DNA from: Poteriospumella lacustris
Taxonomy: Eukaryota > Sar > Chrysophyceae > Chromulinales > Dinobryaceae
DNA length: 38,794 nucleotides
NCBI GenBank assembly: GCA_008000375.1
Contig: SMOI01000139.1
Coordinates: 46,149-84,942 of the forward strand
Direction: 5' to 3'
Numbering within the stretch: position 1 is the first letter of the stretch; the number at the start of each line of letters is the position of its first letter. Under the pieces are notes generated by a model that was not told the origin of the DNA, made no database searches, and saw only the letters and a list, made by a program, of their open reading frames with translations. Shown piece after piece: positions 1 through 8,460 of the stretch. The translations under genes and the position numbers were made by a program.

Positions 1-204
1 CCTCCAGCTGCACCTCCAGCTGCACCTCCAGCTGCACCTCCAGCTGCACCTCCAGCTGCACCTCCAGCTGCACCTCCAGCTGCACCTCCAGCTGCACCTC
101 CAGCTGCACCTCCAGCTGCACCTCCAGCTGCCCCTCCAGCTGCACCTCCAGCTGCACCTCCAGCTGCACCTCCAGCTGCACCTCCAGCTGCACCTCCAGC
201 TGCA
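1..204. repeat. 12-bp minisatellite, 17 units
   Basis: Seventeen head-to-tail copies of CCTCCAGCTGCA start at the first base and therefore continue to the left of the window. Only one unit (121-132) differs, ending CTGCC instead of CTGCA. Such homogeneity points to recent expansion. In the frame that stays open into the downstream sequence each unit reads Pro-Pro-Ala-Ala; on the other strand one frame reads Gln-Leu-Glu-Val. Confidence 0.97.
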
Positions 205-414
205 CCTCCGCCCGTGAAGCCGCTCGTACCAACCGCGGTGAACGCGGCATCCAGCGATGATCCAGAGCTGTCGCGACGTCACGGTCACATCGATGCCCAT
301 AGCATTTGTTTACCGCTCCACGGCATTTGTCGAGTCGCCCTGTGTTACGGTATGACTGACCATCCGCCGCCACTTGCAGTCTCTGTGCCTAGTTGCGGCT
401 GGTCACAGTCATAG
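1..414 (+). CDS. Possible C-terminal part of a Pro/Ala-rich protein
   Basis: The frame beginning at base 1 is open through all 17 repeat units (Pro-Pro-Ala-Ala each) and then for about 70 further codons to a TAG at 412-414. The non-repeat tail (from about 205) starts PPPVKPLVPTAVNAASS and ends in a Cys-containing stretch with no domain I recognise. A repeat-coding frame with an open tail could be the last exon of a mucin-like or collagen-like low-complexity protein, but a 12-bp repeat has no stop in many frames, so openness over 1-204 is weak evidence. The gene start lies outside the window. Confidence 0.25.
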   Translation, partial: PPAAPPAAPPAAPPAAPPAAPPAAPPAAPPAAPPAAPPAAPPAAPPAAPPAAPPAAPPAAPPAAPPAAPPPVKPLVPTAVNAASSDDPELSRRHGHIDAHSICLPLHGICRVALCYGMTDHPPPLAVSVPSCGWSQS

Positions 415-519
415 AAGCAGAAGCAATAGTAATCGTCTTTATAGTCCGTAGGCACGGGCCAGTGAACGGTACCCGGTGATGTCCAACGAAGGGTTAAGCG
501 TCCCGTCCGTCGTGGTCAT

Positions 520-1677
520 TTACAACGCGTCGGCAGCCGCCGCCGCTGCGTCATCGCCATTGTCGTGGCTGAGCTTTGGTCGTTTCGAGTGGCCCGGCGG
601 GCTGCTGCCGTCGTCCACCGATGGCAGCGGATCCGCCACGGCGTCCTCACCCGCCTCGTCATCAACGACGGTGACCGGGCTATCGCTGGAGCGACGGCGC
701 TTGCGGGAGGCGTTGGCGGCGGCGGTAGTGGACGTCAGATGCAGGCGCTGCTTCCACGCGAAGAAGATGACTCGCCGGGTGGAGCGCAGGCCGCGGACCT
801 CGACGACGGGCTGCTCGATGATGAACTTGCCCTGGTACAGCGCGTTCGTCTCGTGTACGTACGTGTAGATGTGCTCGTGTAGCGTGCGGTCGGCCGGCAG
901 TGCGACGGTCGTGCCGTTGGTGACGACGTTGAGCAGCGTCCAGGTCACCGCGTGGTCACTGCCACTGTCCGCGGCGATGGACGACAGATCGTCGCCATTG
1001 TCGTCGTCACTGTCGTCGTCGCTGTCGCCCTCATCGTCAATGCACACGACGTCTCGCGGACGTGGTCGTCCTCTGAGCCGCGCGACGAAATCGTCACTGT
1101 CCTCTAACGGCGCATCCATCGTCATCAGAACCTCGCCGTAAGGAGTGCTAAAGCGTTGGATATCGCCTTCGTCGTCGCCGTCGTTTTCGGTCACAGCGGT
1201 ATCCGCTACAGATAAGTGCAGCGAGGCATTCGCCAGGCGCTGGACGGTGCAGTGGAACCACGCGTCGGCGAAGGCATTCGCGACATGCCGTGGTTGTGCC
1301 GCTGTAGATGCTGCAGCTGTTGACGAGCATTCCTCTAAGAAATGGAACGCTGATTCCGGTAGCGCGCGCAAGCCAGCCATGAGCATCAGTTCGACGTTCT
1401 CTTCGGCGGGGTCCTCGTCCGACAATATCAATGGCTCGAGAGGAACGACTGGTTTACTCTCCAACACAAAGAAGGGCACTGGTTCGAATGAAGGTGATTC
1501 GGAAGCTTGTGTCGCTTGGTTGGAACTCAAATCGACGCGGTCCATCGCCTGGCGAATGGTTTCGTCGGTCGTCGATCCGCTTGCCTCTGTCACAGTCATT
1601 TTCTCTGCCATCGCTTCCGCCGGAGGTTCGCTTCCATCGGCTTCCTCGGTGGCCATCTCTATCGACGTAGAAGCCAT
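520..1677 (-). CDS. Acidic Ser-rich protein, probably nuclear, family unknown
   Basis: A 385-residue protein if the ATG at 1677-1675 is used; this start sits in a good context (ACCATGG) just after a T-rich leader, and the open frame upstream of it (to 1788) looks non-coding. I do not recognise a family. The N-terminal part is Ser/Thr/Glu-rich. The middle holds a run of Asp/Ser (DDEGDSDDDSDDDNGDD), next comes a stretch of mixed hydrophobic residues (WTLLNVVTNGTTVALPADRT onward, then YVHETNALYQGKFIIEQPVV) that looks like a small folded beta-rich domain, and near the end a basic cluster (SRKRRRSSDS) that could be a nuclear localisation signal. The protein ends in an Ala run. Acidic tract plus basic cluster fits a chromatin or nuclear adaptor protein, which is inference only. 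No intron is needed. The long plus-strand ORFs here are antisense shadows. Confidence 0.65.
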   Translation of the reverse strand: MASTSIEMATEEADGSEPPAEAMAEKMTVTEASGSTTDETIRQAMDRVDLSSNQATQASESPSFEPVPFFVLESKPVVPLEPLILSDEDPAEENVELMLMAGLRALPESAFHFLEECSSTAAASTAAQPRHVANAFADAWFHCTVQRLANASLHLSVADTAVTENDGDDEGDIQRFSTPYGEVLMTMDAPLEDSDDFVARLRGRPRPRDVVCIDDEGDSDDDSDDDNGDDLSSIAADSGSDHAVTWTLLNVVTNGTTVALPADRTLHEHIYTYVHETNALYQGKFIIEQPVVEVRGLRSTRRVIFFAWKQRLHLTSTTAAANASRKRRRSSDSPVTVVDDEAGEDAVADPLPSVDDGSSPPGHSKRPKLSHDNGDDAAAAAADAL

Positions 1678-1788
1678 GGTAGAAAATAAAGCAGAATTAA
1701 ATTGTGGCGCGGCGACGGTCTCCGACGACCGACGACCCCGCTGAACGAGGACATGAAACATGAAACATGAAAACCGCCACAGATGCAC

Positions 1789-2576
1789 CCAGAATGGCTC
1801 TGCCGACCGTCTGGGACTCTGGATACATGAGTCGCCAGCCTGTCACCTGCTCTGTTGCTTCGGCGTCTGTCTGTCCCTGGAAAGAGGCTGTCGTTTACAG
1901 ACTTGAACACGCGGCAAGTTTCAACTAACGAAGCAATGGGAGGTACCGCTGCAACTGCAACGGACACGACCCTGCGCGTGTCTCTGTGACTCTGTGGCTG
2001 GTCTGGTTAGGTACTCGTTGAGGCAAGGCCGTAAGCAGCAGCGCAAAAGGTTCAAACTAACCACACAGCGCAACAATACGTAGTACCTGTTTCGAGCGTA
2101 GAAGAGATGTGGCTACCAAAAAAGAACACTACTGTTCGCGTGAGAGTGATATAAAAAGTGATACAGGGTCGTGCGATACGGGGTATAATCTACTGAAACC
2201 GTTGAAGCGCGACGCTGTCTCGTGGAGACGATCTCGACGCGGACAGCCGATCGGCCTCAACCGGCTAAGGTACGTGTGCGACAAGAGGGTAACAAAGACG
2301 TCAAACATTTGCGGACTGGGCATGGACATGGGAGGGGGGGGGGGCGAACAAACGATGCAAATGCGCAGCGGCTACAAGAACTACAAAAAAAAAGGAAAAT
2401 GCGCTGCAATAATGGAGGAGGGGCAGGGGATATGAACGGCAACAACACGCTGAAGAAAACGCAAGAAAGAGACAGAGGAAATGCAGCAGTTGGCGCGGGG
2501 GGGGGGGGGCAATGCTACTGTAATGACGCCGTCGGTGGTCGTCACGGCGCCCGCCGCATACGTGCTTAATACGTCC
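1789..2576. other. Intergenic; poly-G runs
   Basis: No gene is supported. The stretch contains G-runs at about 2333-2344 and 2500-2510, an A-run near 2385-2393, and short GA-rich segments. Small ORFs on both strands have simple-sequence translations. It separates the start of the acidic-protein gene (minus) from the 3' end of the membrane-protein gene (minus), so it should hold the promoter of the former. Confidence 0.6.
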
Positions 2577-3300
2577 TCACATCTTCTCGTAATCGTCCAG
2601 ATCGACTACGGGTGTGGATGTTACGACGGGGTTGTACACTGGCACCGCAGCGACGACGACCGGTGGCTTGGGCACGACGAGCACTCGGCGGTAGGTGGAG
2701 AGCGTCATCGTCCAGATGGTTAAATTCATCCAAGTTAGCAGGCAAAACGAGGCGAACACTGTATCGGCATAGCCTGCTTCTGTAAGGTAAGGGTCAGGTG
2801 GTGTACAAATAAGGACGACTGGGTCACACAGAGGACAGCTGGTATCGCTTACGTTGGCTGTTCGGATCGGCGTTGGTGCCGAGGATGTAGAAAATCACCA
2901 TCAAGGCAAAGAACAACTCCGATGGCATGGTCGATGCGCCAAGGAAAAGGCCCACCTGGAGCTCTGTGAGCTTCTGATCGCCGAAGATTACGAACGAACC
3001 AACACCGGTGAAGCAAAGGGTCAACAGCATCGACCAAATGGCGGCAAACACAGCACTTTGGTAGCCAAAACTGTCGCTGGTGTTTGCGTGGGCGACGTAA
3101 ATGGACAAAACAAATTGGATAACCGTAGTAAGCTGCCAGAAGTTATGGAAGAGGTCAAAGCCAATCAAGTAAGAAGAAAAGAAGCCATCACGTACCATAA
3201 CGAGTGACCATTTTGTCTTCACCGTCATTCGCGGATTTGCGCGGCCTCTTTCAATAGGTGTGGCCCTGAAGAAGAAGAGAGGAACTGGTCTGATGTTCAT
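2577..3300 (-). CDS. Four-helix membrane protein, two or more exons
   Basis: The minus strand reads from an ATG at 3300 through three hydrophobic segments (VIQFVLSIYVA, a helix around AVFAAIWSMLLTLCFTGVG, and one around SELFFALMVIFYILG), reaches a donor (C|GTAAGC, intron from 2852), and resumes in phase after an acceptor at 2781-2780 (TTACAG) to give a fourth helix (VFASFCLLTWMNLTIWTMTL) and a Pro/Val-rich tail ending DLDDYEKM, stop at 2577. The 73-nt intron joins the frames exactly, giving 216 residues. The topology of four helices with a short cytosolic tail recalls MARVEL-type vesicle proteins, but no diagnostic motif is seen. The 5' end is uncertain: a T/C-rich acceptor-like site (CTTCTTCTTCAG) lies near 3258, and a 63-nt in-frame GTACGT...GGCAG segment at about 3190-3130 could be a further intron of length divisible by three. 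Additional upstream exons are possible. Confidence 0.65.
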
Positions 3301-4299
3301 CGCTGGGAGACTGACGAAAAAAAATGGAAATAAAAAACAGAGAAATAAAAGACAACCAGCAATTACTGAGGAGCCCCCGATGTGAGGTATGCGTTATGTC
3401 TCTGGTTGCGCGCCAATGAGAAGAACAAGCGAAGAGCGAAGAGTTTTTAGGGCGATTTGGATTTCAAACGTCGGAGACGAACGAAGAATGAAGTGCTCGG
3501 CGGTGGCTTGACATGATGATGACGACAACGACTGACCACACCACCCACTGTACGCCCACAGAGCTGTAAGGTTTCTTACCGGATAACCCGGTATGTAGGT
3601 ACCTGCAGCAGCACCAAGCAGCCAACAACAACACCAACAGGTAGGTTGGTACCGCCGGCAGGGGGACGGAAACAAACGAATACCGCATAGGGAGTGTCGT
3701 AACCTTCATCAAGAATTGTCGTAGAGCCAAATAAAGCTTGGGATTGTTGTTGGGTTGTGGGAATACGCAACAACTGGGCTGGACATTGCTATACTACGTA
3801 CCGATACCTACAGCTTGCGTAATTTCTATTTTTTGTGCTTTCAAGTTAAACCTTTCACCACCAATTGTGAGAACAGCTTGTCAACGGTTTCAATTGAACA
3901 ATTTACACTTAATTACTACAACATCAATATGAACAAACAGCAAACACTGTACCGTAAGACTGCATGAACCAACTGTTAGGAAGGTTACAAAGAGGGCAGA
4001 AGTTACAAGCCTTTGTCGCTCTCCATGAGCGTGGTGAATTCGATGTCTTCGCTAAACTGTCCAATGTCCATTGCACTACACTGACGCGTTGATCACCGTC
4101 CTCATCGCCGCTTTTGAACGGATAGCGACCACCGGCAAGGTGGACATTAAGAATGCAAGCAACGTCTGGCGGAATGCCCAGACCAAAGGGCGCGGCGTCT
4201 TCGAAGTCGATCAAGCGCAGTCCGACCTAGTGAGCATCTCCCCGAGGGACAGAGTGACCGTTGTGGAAATGGAGCGATGGCGAGGTGTAGCTGCTCCAA
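3301..4299. other. No firm gene; possible 5' exons of the membrane gene
   Basis: Short minus-strand ORFs at about 3390-3770 include hydrophobic, Gly/Val/Leu-rich stretches and could hold upstream exons of the membrane protein, but no splice solution is convincing. At 3924-4346 both strands carry open stretches with similar codon use (minus: LIDFEDAAPFGLGIPPDV...; plus: ALITVLIAAFERIATTGKV...). I cannot decide which, if either, is real. Base composition is more AT-rich than in the flanking solid genes. Confidence 0.4.
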
Positions 4300-4686
4300 T
4301 TAGAGCTCCTGAGCTGCTCCAAGGCCTTCAACTGGCTTGTCGCTGAACGGAAACAACCCTTTCAGCTCCATGGCGAAAGCCAGATCCTGGTCAGATCGTT
4401 CGTGTCTCCTCATGATCTCATTCAAACGTTTGTCCCTAGAGCGTATTGGTTTGCAACGCTCGTGGGCTTCTTCTGTTGTGACTGTAAGACCATGGCGAAT
4501 CGCCCTCGCAATGAATCTACGGAGGTTCAAACGCACGTTCATGGTCCCTTTGATCATGAGTCCGTTCGGAACATAGGACAAACAAGAAGGAAGTAGGCCA
4601 AATGGTGTTTGCAACTGCGGATAAAACGATCGAATACGTCCGCAGAGTCGCGCCTTAACCGCAGTCATAAACACCATTTGACCCAC
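4300..4686 (-). CDS. Uncharacterised ORF, intact arm of an inverted duplication
   Basis: A 128-residue minus-strand ORF, basic and Arg-rich (for example LNLRRFIARAIRHGL and KPIRSRDKRLNEIMRRHE), with no recognised domain. The support for coding comes from a neighbouring inverted copy: the first part (around PQLQTPFGLL and SYVPNGL) matches a plus-strand stretch beginning near 4659 that reads TPFD, SSFVPNG with an in-frame stop. One arm therefore keeps an open frame while the other has decayed. It could be the remnant of a mobile-element ORF or an exon of a larger gene whose other exons are not visible. Start and end are the ORF limits only. Confidence 0.3.
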   Translation of the reverse strand: MGQMVFMTAVKARLCGRIRSFYPQLQTPFGLLPSCLSYVPNGLMIKGTMNVRLNLRRFIARAIRHGLTVTTEEAHERCKPIRSRDKRLNEIMRRHERSDQDLAFAMELKGLFPFSDKPVEGLGAAQEL

Positions 4687-4717
4687 TTGCCTCTGGGTCG
4701 TCTTTTGTTCCGAACGG
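4562..4717. repeat. Long imperfect palindrome, 59-bp arms
   Basis: Arm 4562-4620 is the reverse complement of 4659-4717 at about 48 of 59 positions with no gaps, separated by 38 bp. The ends are the best conserved (CCGTTCGGAACA outer, CAAATGGTGTTT inner). This could be a fold-back transposon remnant or the inner junction of an inverted gene duplication; weaker similarity seems to continue outwards. Confidence 0.8.
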
Positions 4718-4912
4718 ACGCAGTAGGGGACTCAGTAGTAGCCGCCAAAAACAGGAAATCGGGAACAGATGCTTCCATCCCATTCGTTGGTGCGCCAACG
4801 ATGTGAGGACGGAAACATTTGCATTGGTCAGCCGATGAATCCGCAACCGAAGCTTTTAACAGTTGCCGCCGTCTTAGGTTGGGCACGTAGCCACACACAG
4901 CATGTGCATTGT

Positions 4913-5355
4913 TCAGGGTTTTTGTTCCCAATAGCCCAAATTGAACAATCGGGTTGCAACGTCGCCCACAAGCCGTTGGGAATCACTCCTCTCTGTCTCT
5001 AAACCAATTTGGTTTAGAGACAGCGACAAAAATGAATCCGAAGCGCCTCCGCCTGTAGCGTCTTGCATTGGAAACAATCTCCTTTCACTAGGGAAAGCGT
5101 TAGTCACAGGGAAACAGGCAAATAGGATGAATACGTAACTGCTTGTGGAGACTACGAGTGGGTGGGATGGCGAGCATTTTGTAAAGCCCCCAATTCAACC
5201 ACAGTCAACCCGTTTGGTGGATTCTCGAAGTTTCAGAAACTTGAAATCACTGTGGCAGGCAAAACGCGAACGTTCGGAACGGTTTAATAGTCTCACCAAA
5301 AAGGAATATGTAGCGTTCCGAGCGCTGGAACGAATTGCGCATTTGGGTCGGACAT
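4913..5355 (-). pseudogene. Decayed minus-strand copy of the small repeated gene family
   Basis: Aligns at DNA level with the minus-strand gene at 6873-6257: same start region (ATGTCCGACC at 5355), same exon-1 end with TTACAAAATGCTCGC, and the same intron/exon-2 block (CGCTACAGGCGGAGGCGC against CGCGACAGGCGGAGGCGC). The copy is broken. Exon 1 hits a stop after about 20 codons because of a length change following ATTCCTTTTTGG, and the splice donor GCAG|GTAAGT has become GCAGTTACGT. Beyond exon 2 it keeps an open tail (GGGASDSFLSLSLNQIG...) to a stop at 4913, containing a perfect hairpin. Its start codon lies about 60 bp from the start codon of the oppositely oriented copy at 5415, so the pair forms a head-to-head inverted duplication. 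Confidence 0.55.
4993..5023. repeat. Perfect 14-bp inverted repeat
   Basis: CTGTCTCTAAACCA and its exact reverse complement TGGTTTAGAGACAG flank a 3-nt loop (ATT). It lies inside the decayed gene copy at 4913-5355. Confidence 0.9.
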
Positions 5356-5414
5356 ATTGAAGTGTGACATTCGATGCCAGCTCCCTCCGACGACCGGCTC
5401 GGATCGTCAATCCC

Positions 5415-5818
5415 ATGGAGATTGCTTTGGCTAATGTGTTAGGAACGCTTGGAATTCCAAGCGTTTCCGAACTTCCAGATATCTATCAAACCCATCGGAA
5501 CTTTCAACCTTTGCTTGCCGCGGTAACTTCCGGTTTCTGGAACTTCGACAGTCGACCACGCGGATTCAATGCGCTTGAGTTGGAGGCATTACAGAATGTT
5601 CGCTGTCCCATTCTCTCGCAGCCTCCACAAGCAGGTAAGAATGAGTCCTTTTGTGTTGTGATACAGGGCATGATTCAAGAACATCGTGTCCAGGTCAAAT
5701 TTTTGATTTGACTCCAGCGTTAAGAACGCTTGAAATATCTGTGAATGGCTATGAAAGTACGGATCTCTTGATAGGAGGAGCTGGTGTAAGGGACACAGTA
5801 TCAGTTAACGCTGGTTGA
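5415..5818 (+). CDS. Small repeated-family gene, plus-strand copy
   Basis: Exon 1 (5415-5634) begins at ATG in a CCCATGG context and encodes a peptide clearly related to the minus-strand copy at 6873: LGTLGIPS, then FWNFDSRPRG and LELEALQNVRCP against LGKLEIPL, FWNFENPPLG and FELGALQNARCP. Both exon 1s end in GCAG followed by a GTAAG donor, in the same phase. A possible second exon starts at 5667 after TGATACAG and stays open for 50 codons (HDSRTSCPGQIFDLTPALRT...) to TGA at 5816-5818, giving 123 residues, but the implied intron is only 32 nt, shorter than any other here, so another acceptor is possible. The recurring Leu/Pro spacing hints at a leucine-rich-repeat fragment; function unknown. 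Confidence 0.4.
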
Positions 5819-6256
5819 ATCGGGGGATCTCTCGTTGCGAAAGTGAAAGTGGTTTGGCTTACCATAACGACGTAGAAAAGGTTTCACATCCGACATGAAG
5901 AAATCCGCTTTTCACAGCCTTTCACCGCTGCGGTGAAAGGATTCGGACTTCTCTTCGCCATCACATTCAGAGTCGTTCGGAAAAGGCGTAACGAGAATGA
6001 TCACGAACTTGCACTACCGAACCAAAACTGCTGCGATTCTTCCGGGTTCATCCGAGTTTGTTGCAACGACGAGGGCCACATTCGCCGTTTCTCTGTCCTT
6101 GGAAACGAAGAAAACGGCCAAATGGGCTCGCCCTGAGAGGAAAAGGGACGAGGATGAAGACTCCGCACTCCGTGCCGTACGAACGCATGGGGATGACGTA
6201 GTGGAATATTCAATTTACAACGAAGGAAGTGTTTATGCAAATGGCCGGTGTATTCA
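5819..6256. other. No firm gene; short palindrome at 5918-5940
   Basis: Plus-strand ORFs at 5933-6317 overlap the 3' end of the minus-strand gene and have no recognisable content. The stretch includes a near-perfect palindrome at 5918-5940 (11-bp arms CCTTTCACCGC/GCGGTGAAAGG around one base). It lies between two members of the repeated family and may hold decayed family sequence. Confidence 0.45.
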
Positions 6257-6873
6257 TCACTTCGGGGTTTTCGTCGCTAAGTTGATAATTTCGCAACAGA
6301 TACCGAAAACTCCGTAAATGAGGAGAATTGCGAATACGAGGTCTGCTGCTCGACCAACGAATTCCCAAAGTGCTGGGTTGTGGACCCATTCCCGTGCTAA
6401 TTCTGGCGTGATCAACATTCTGCAGGCCAAGTATCCGAAGCACATAACCATGCTAACCACACAGATTCCAAGTATTCTAACATCACTTTCAATCTTGACA
6501 ATAACAACACAGAACATCATCACGCGATGAAAAGAGTTTCATCAAGCGAGAAAAAAGAATCGTTACCTGCCGACGCGCCTCCGCCTGTCGCGTTTTGCAT
6601 TCGAAACAATTTCCTTTCACCAGAAAGCGTTAATCACAGGGCAGGAGACATATAGGATGAATACTTACCTGCACGTTGAGGCTGCATGGGAGTGGGACAG
6701 CGAGCATTCTGTAAAGCCCCCAACTCAAACACTGTCAATCCCAACGGCGGATTCTCGAAGTTCCAGAAACTGGATATTGCCGCAGCAGGCAAAGCTCGAA
6801 ACTCCGAATGACTTTGATAGTCACCCAAGGGAATTTCAAGCTTTCCCAGCGCTGAAACCAAATGGTCGGACAT
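6257..6873 (-). CDS. Small repeated-family gene with C-terminal membrane helices
   Basis: Exon 1 runs from ATG at 6873 to 6669 (68 codons plus one base; includes ISSFWNFENPP and FELGALQNARCP) and ends at a consensus donor GCAG|GTAAGT. The 84-nt intron ends at GCGACAG, and exon 2 (from 6584) continues in phase as GGGASA. A further intron is then needed to reach the last open stretch, which ends in TGA at 6257 and holds two hydrophobic helices (ILGICVVSMVMCFGYLAC and LVFAILLIYGVFGICC). I could not fix the second intron: the GTAACG donor at 6566 does not join in phase to the best acceptor, while reading on and splicing at a later GT does. The protein would be a small membrane protein with a soluble N-terminal part; function unknown. 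Two related copies lie at 5415 (plus) and 5355 (minus, decayed). Confidence 0.5.
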
Positions 6874-7183
6874 TGTGGATTGACTTGTGACCGCTCCGTC
6901 GCAAGCCGCGACCGCGGTGACAGTGACAGTGACAGTGGCAGACGGATACTGACAGTGGCTCCACAGCCCATCCGCAGTGTACCGGGATCCGTCGGTCGCC
7001 CTCCGGCGAACTTCAACATCACACGATGACGACGACGACGTTGTGTTGACCGTGACGCCGCCGCGGCAGCAACGACCACATCGACAGCCGCCGGCTGATG
7101 GATCTTCTCATTTCTTACCGCGAATACATTTTATTGCAAAATCTAGGTCTCTTTGTCACTTCCTCACAAGCCCTCTATTCATC
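6874..7183. other. Divergent promoter region
   Basis: The stretch between the minus-strand small gene (start 6873) and the plus-strand lysozyme-like gene (start 7184). It contains GTGACA microrepeats near 6915-6940 and a GACGAC run near 7027-7040. The frame of the lysozyme-like gene is open from 6977, but the upstream part lacks a signal-peptide-like start and is taken as leader. Confidence 0.5.
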
Positions 7184-7651
7184 ATGAACTCGCTGTCCGT
7201 TGTTTTATTGTTCGCTGTCTGGGCCTGTGTTGCCTTTGCGGGCACCTTGATGCGCGAAGGATTGAATACTACCGGTGGAAACTGCGGTGGAAATTGTCCT
7301 GGTGGCGAATGCCCTTCGTGCCCCTGCGGTACCTCGCCGAACTACTTGGATATCGCCTCGTGGTGCGCCCAGTATTCCTGGAACCAGGCCAACTGCAAGT
7401 GCATCATCAGCCACGAGTCTAGCGGCAATGCCAATGCCGTCAATTACAACGGCGGACAGAGCTCGGCGTACTTGTGGGACGTGGGACTCTGGCAGGTCAA
7501 CTCGTACAACTGGAACGCCTGCTCTGGCGGCGGAGCGCCCTGTGATGCCAACAAGAACTTGCAGTGCGCCATCGACGTGTACAAGTGGGGCGGCAACACG
7601 TGGAAGTTGTGGTCGACGTGCGGAGCATGCGGTGCCTGTGGCTCTAATTAA
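7184..7651 (+). CDS. Secreted SLT/lysozyme-like protein, copy A
   Basis: A 155-residue protein. Residues 1-18 form a typical signal peptide (hydrophobic SVVLLFAVWACVAFA, cleavage likely before GTLMRE), so the ATG at 7184 is preferred over the longer open frame. Next comes a short Cys/Gly-rich segment (GNCPGGECPSCPCG), then a domain with the lysozyme/SLT signature: CIISHESSGNANAVN with Glu78 as the likely general acid, followed by WDVGLWQVNSYNW, then WGGNTWKLWSTCGACG. The numerous Cys suggest disulfides and extracellular or phagosomal action on peptidoglycan. This family's activity is inferred from fold motifs and not demonstrated. A paralogue with an identical 217-bp core lies 0.8 kb downstream on the same strand. 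No intron. At the catalytic motif copy A has Ser where copy B has Gly (ESSG/ESGG). Confidence 0.9.
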   Translation: MNSLSVVLLFAVWACVAFAGTLMREGLNTTGGNCGGNCPGGECPSCPCGTSPNYLDIASWCAQYSWNQANCKCIISHESSGNANAVNYNGGQSSAYLWDVGLWQVNSYNWNACSGGGAPCDANKNLQCAIDVYKWGGNTWKLWSTCGACGACGSN

Positions 7652-8137
7652 AAGAGCGCTTGTTTCTGTAGCGGTCCGCTGTCTGGTTCTTGCGGCATAA
7701 GAACCCGCGCAATCTCTCATCCTCCTGTTATCCATTCTTTCCCCAATTGGCCTTCTCCGGTCACATTTGTTATGTGCCTTGTCGTGTCCCTATGCATGTC
7801 CCATTTGCATGATGAACGAGACAATGTCTCCACCATTCAAGTAGACTACATCGGACGTTGTCTAACCGTTTGCGGTTAGATGAACCATGGCGTCGTCCTC
7901 TCTCACCGCCATGGTTCATCTCTCTGGCCACATTATTCGCATTCGTCGATTCAGACCAATTCCATTCTCCCTTCGTGTGTTGACCGATCATCTATTGACT
8001 CCGTATTGCTTTTTGTATTCGATTCACCAACTCTCTTTCTCGCGTATGCCTCACTATTTGACATCGTGTATTTCGCCTAAAGAATTAACTGCCGTGGAGA
8101 AAACCCAGTACGCTCCTCTCATGTGTTAACAATGCCG

Positions 8138-8177
8138 TCGATAGATTGTCGATAGATTGTCGATAGATTGTCGATAA
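8138..8177. repeat. 11-bp tandem repeat, three and a half units
   Basis: TCGATAGATTG is repeated at 8138, 8149 and 8160, followed by a partial TCGATAAG. It lies about 300 bp upstream of lysozyme-like copy B. Confidence 0.9.
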
Positions 8178-8214
8178 GCGATCGCATTGGTAGAGCGATC
8201 GAACTTATCACTGA

Positions 8215-8245
8215 CTGCTGCACTGTGCTGAGCAGTGTGCAGCAG
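8215..8245. repeat. 15-bp inverted repeat with one-base loop
   Basis: CTGCTGCACTGTGCT (8215-8229) faces AGCAGTGTGCAGCAG (8231-8245), 13 of 15 pairs matched. It lies in the upstream region of lysozyme-like copy B. Confidence 0.75.
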
Positions 8246-8460
8246 TGGTGCAGTGGGTGACTCAAACCTAGAAACAAAAACACACAAAAGTCCCAGATGG
8301 CTCGGCGACACACCGTAGCCTGCGACACACGAACGCCTCAACGTCGATCGCTCCGATCGCCGCTTTCGCTTCTTCAGCCACAGTCGACAAGGTCATCATC
8401 CGTCATCGGTCACAACTATTTCTCGACATTGTGATTGTCTATCTCCATACTCTATCAAAA

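Larger units (their letters stand above)
7652..8460. other. Intergenic between the two lysozyme-like genes; two adjacent hairpins
   Basis: No gene is supported. Near 7861-7880 there is a hairpin (TCTAACCG/CGGTTAGA, 4-nt loop), directly joined to a second one at 7879-7920 with perfect 14-bp arms (GATGAACCATGGCG / CGCCATGGTTCATC, 14-nt loop). These lie about 210-270 bp after the stop of copy A and could be a 3' processing or insulator structure, or a fold-back remnant. The second half contains the tandem repeat and hairpin listed separately and should include the promoter of copy B. Confidence 0.7.

Noticed and set aside
520-1744. Several plus-strand ORFs of 79-199 codons
   Set aside because: Shadows of the minus-strand acidic-protein gene; Ser-rich translations mirror its Asp/Ser codons.
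6977-7183. N-terminal extension of lysozyme-like copy A
   Set aside because: The frame is open upstream, but starting at 7184 gives a clean signal peptide that matches copy B, whereas the extension is Arg/His/Pro-rich and absent from copy B.
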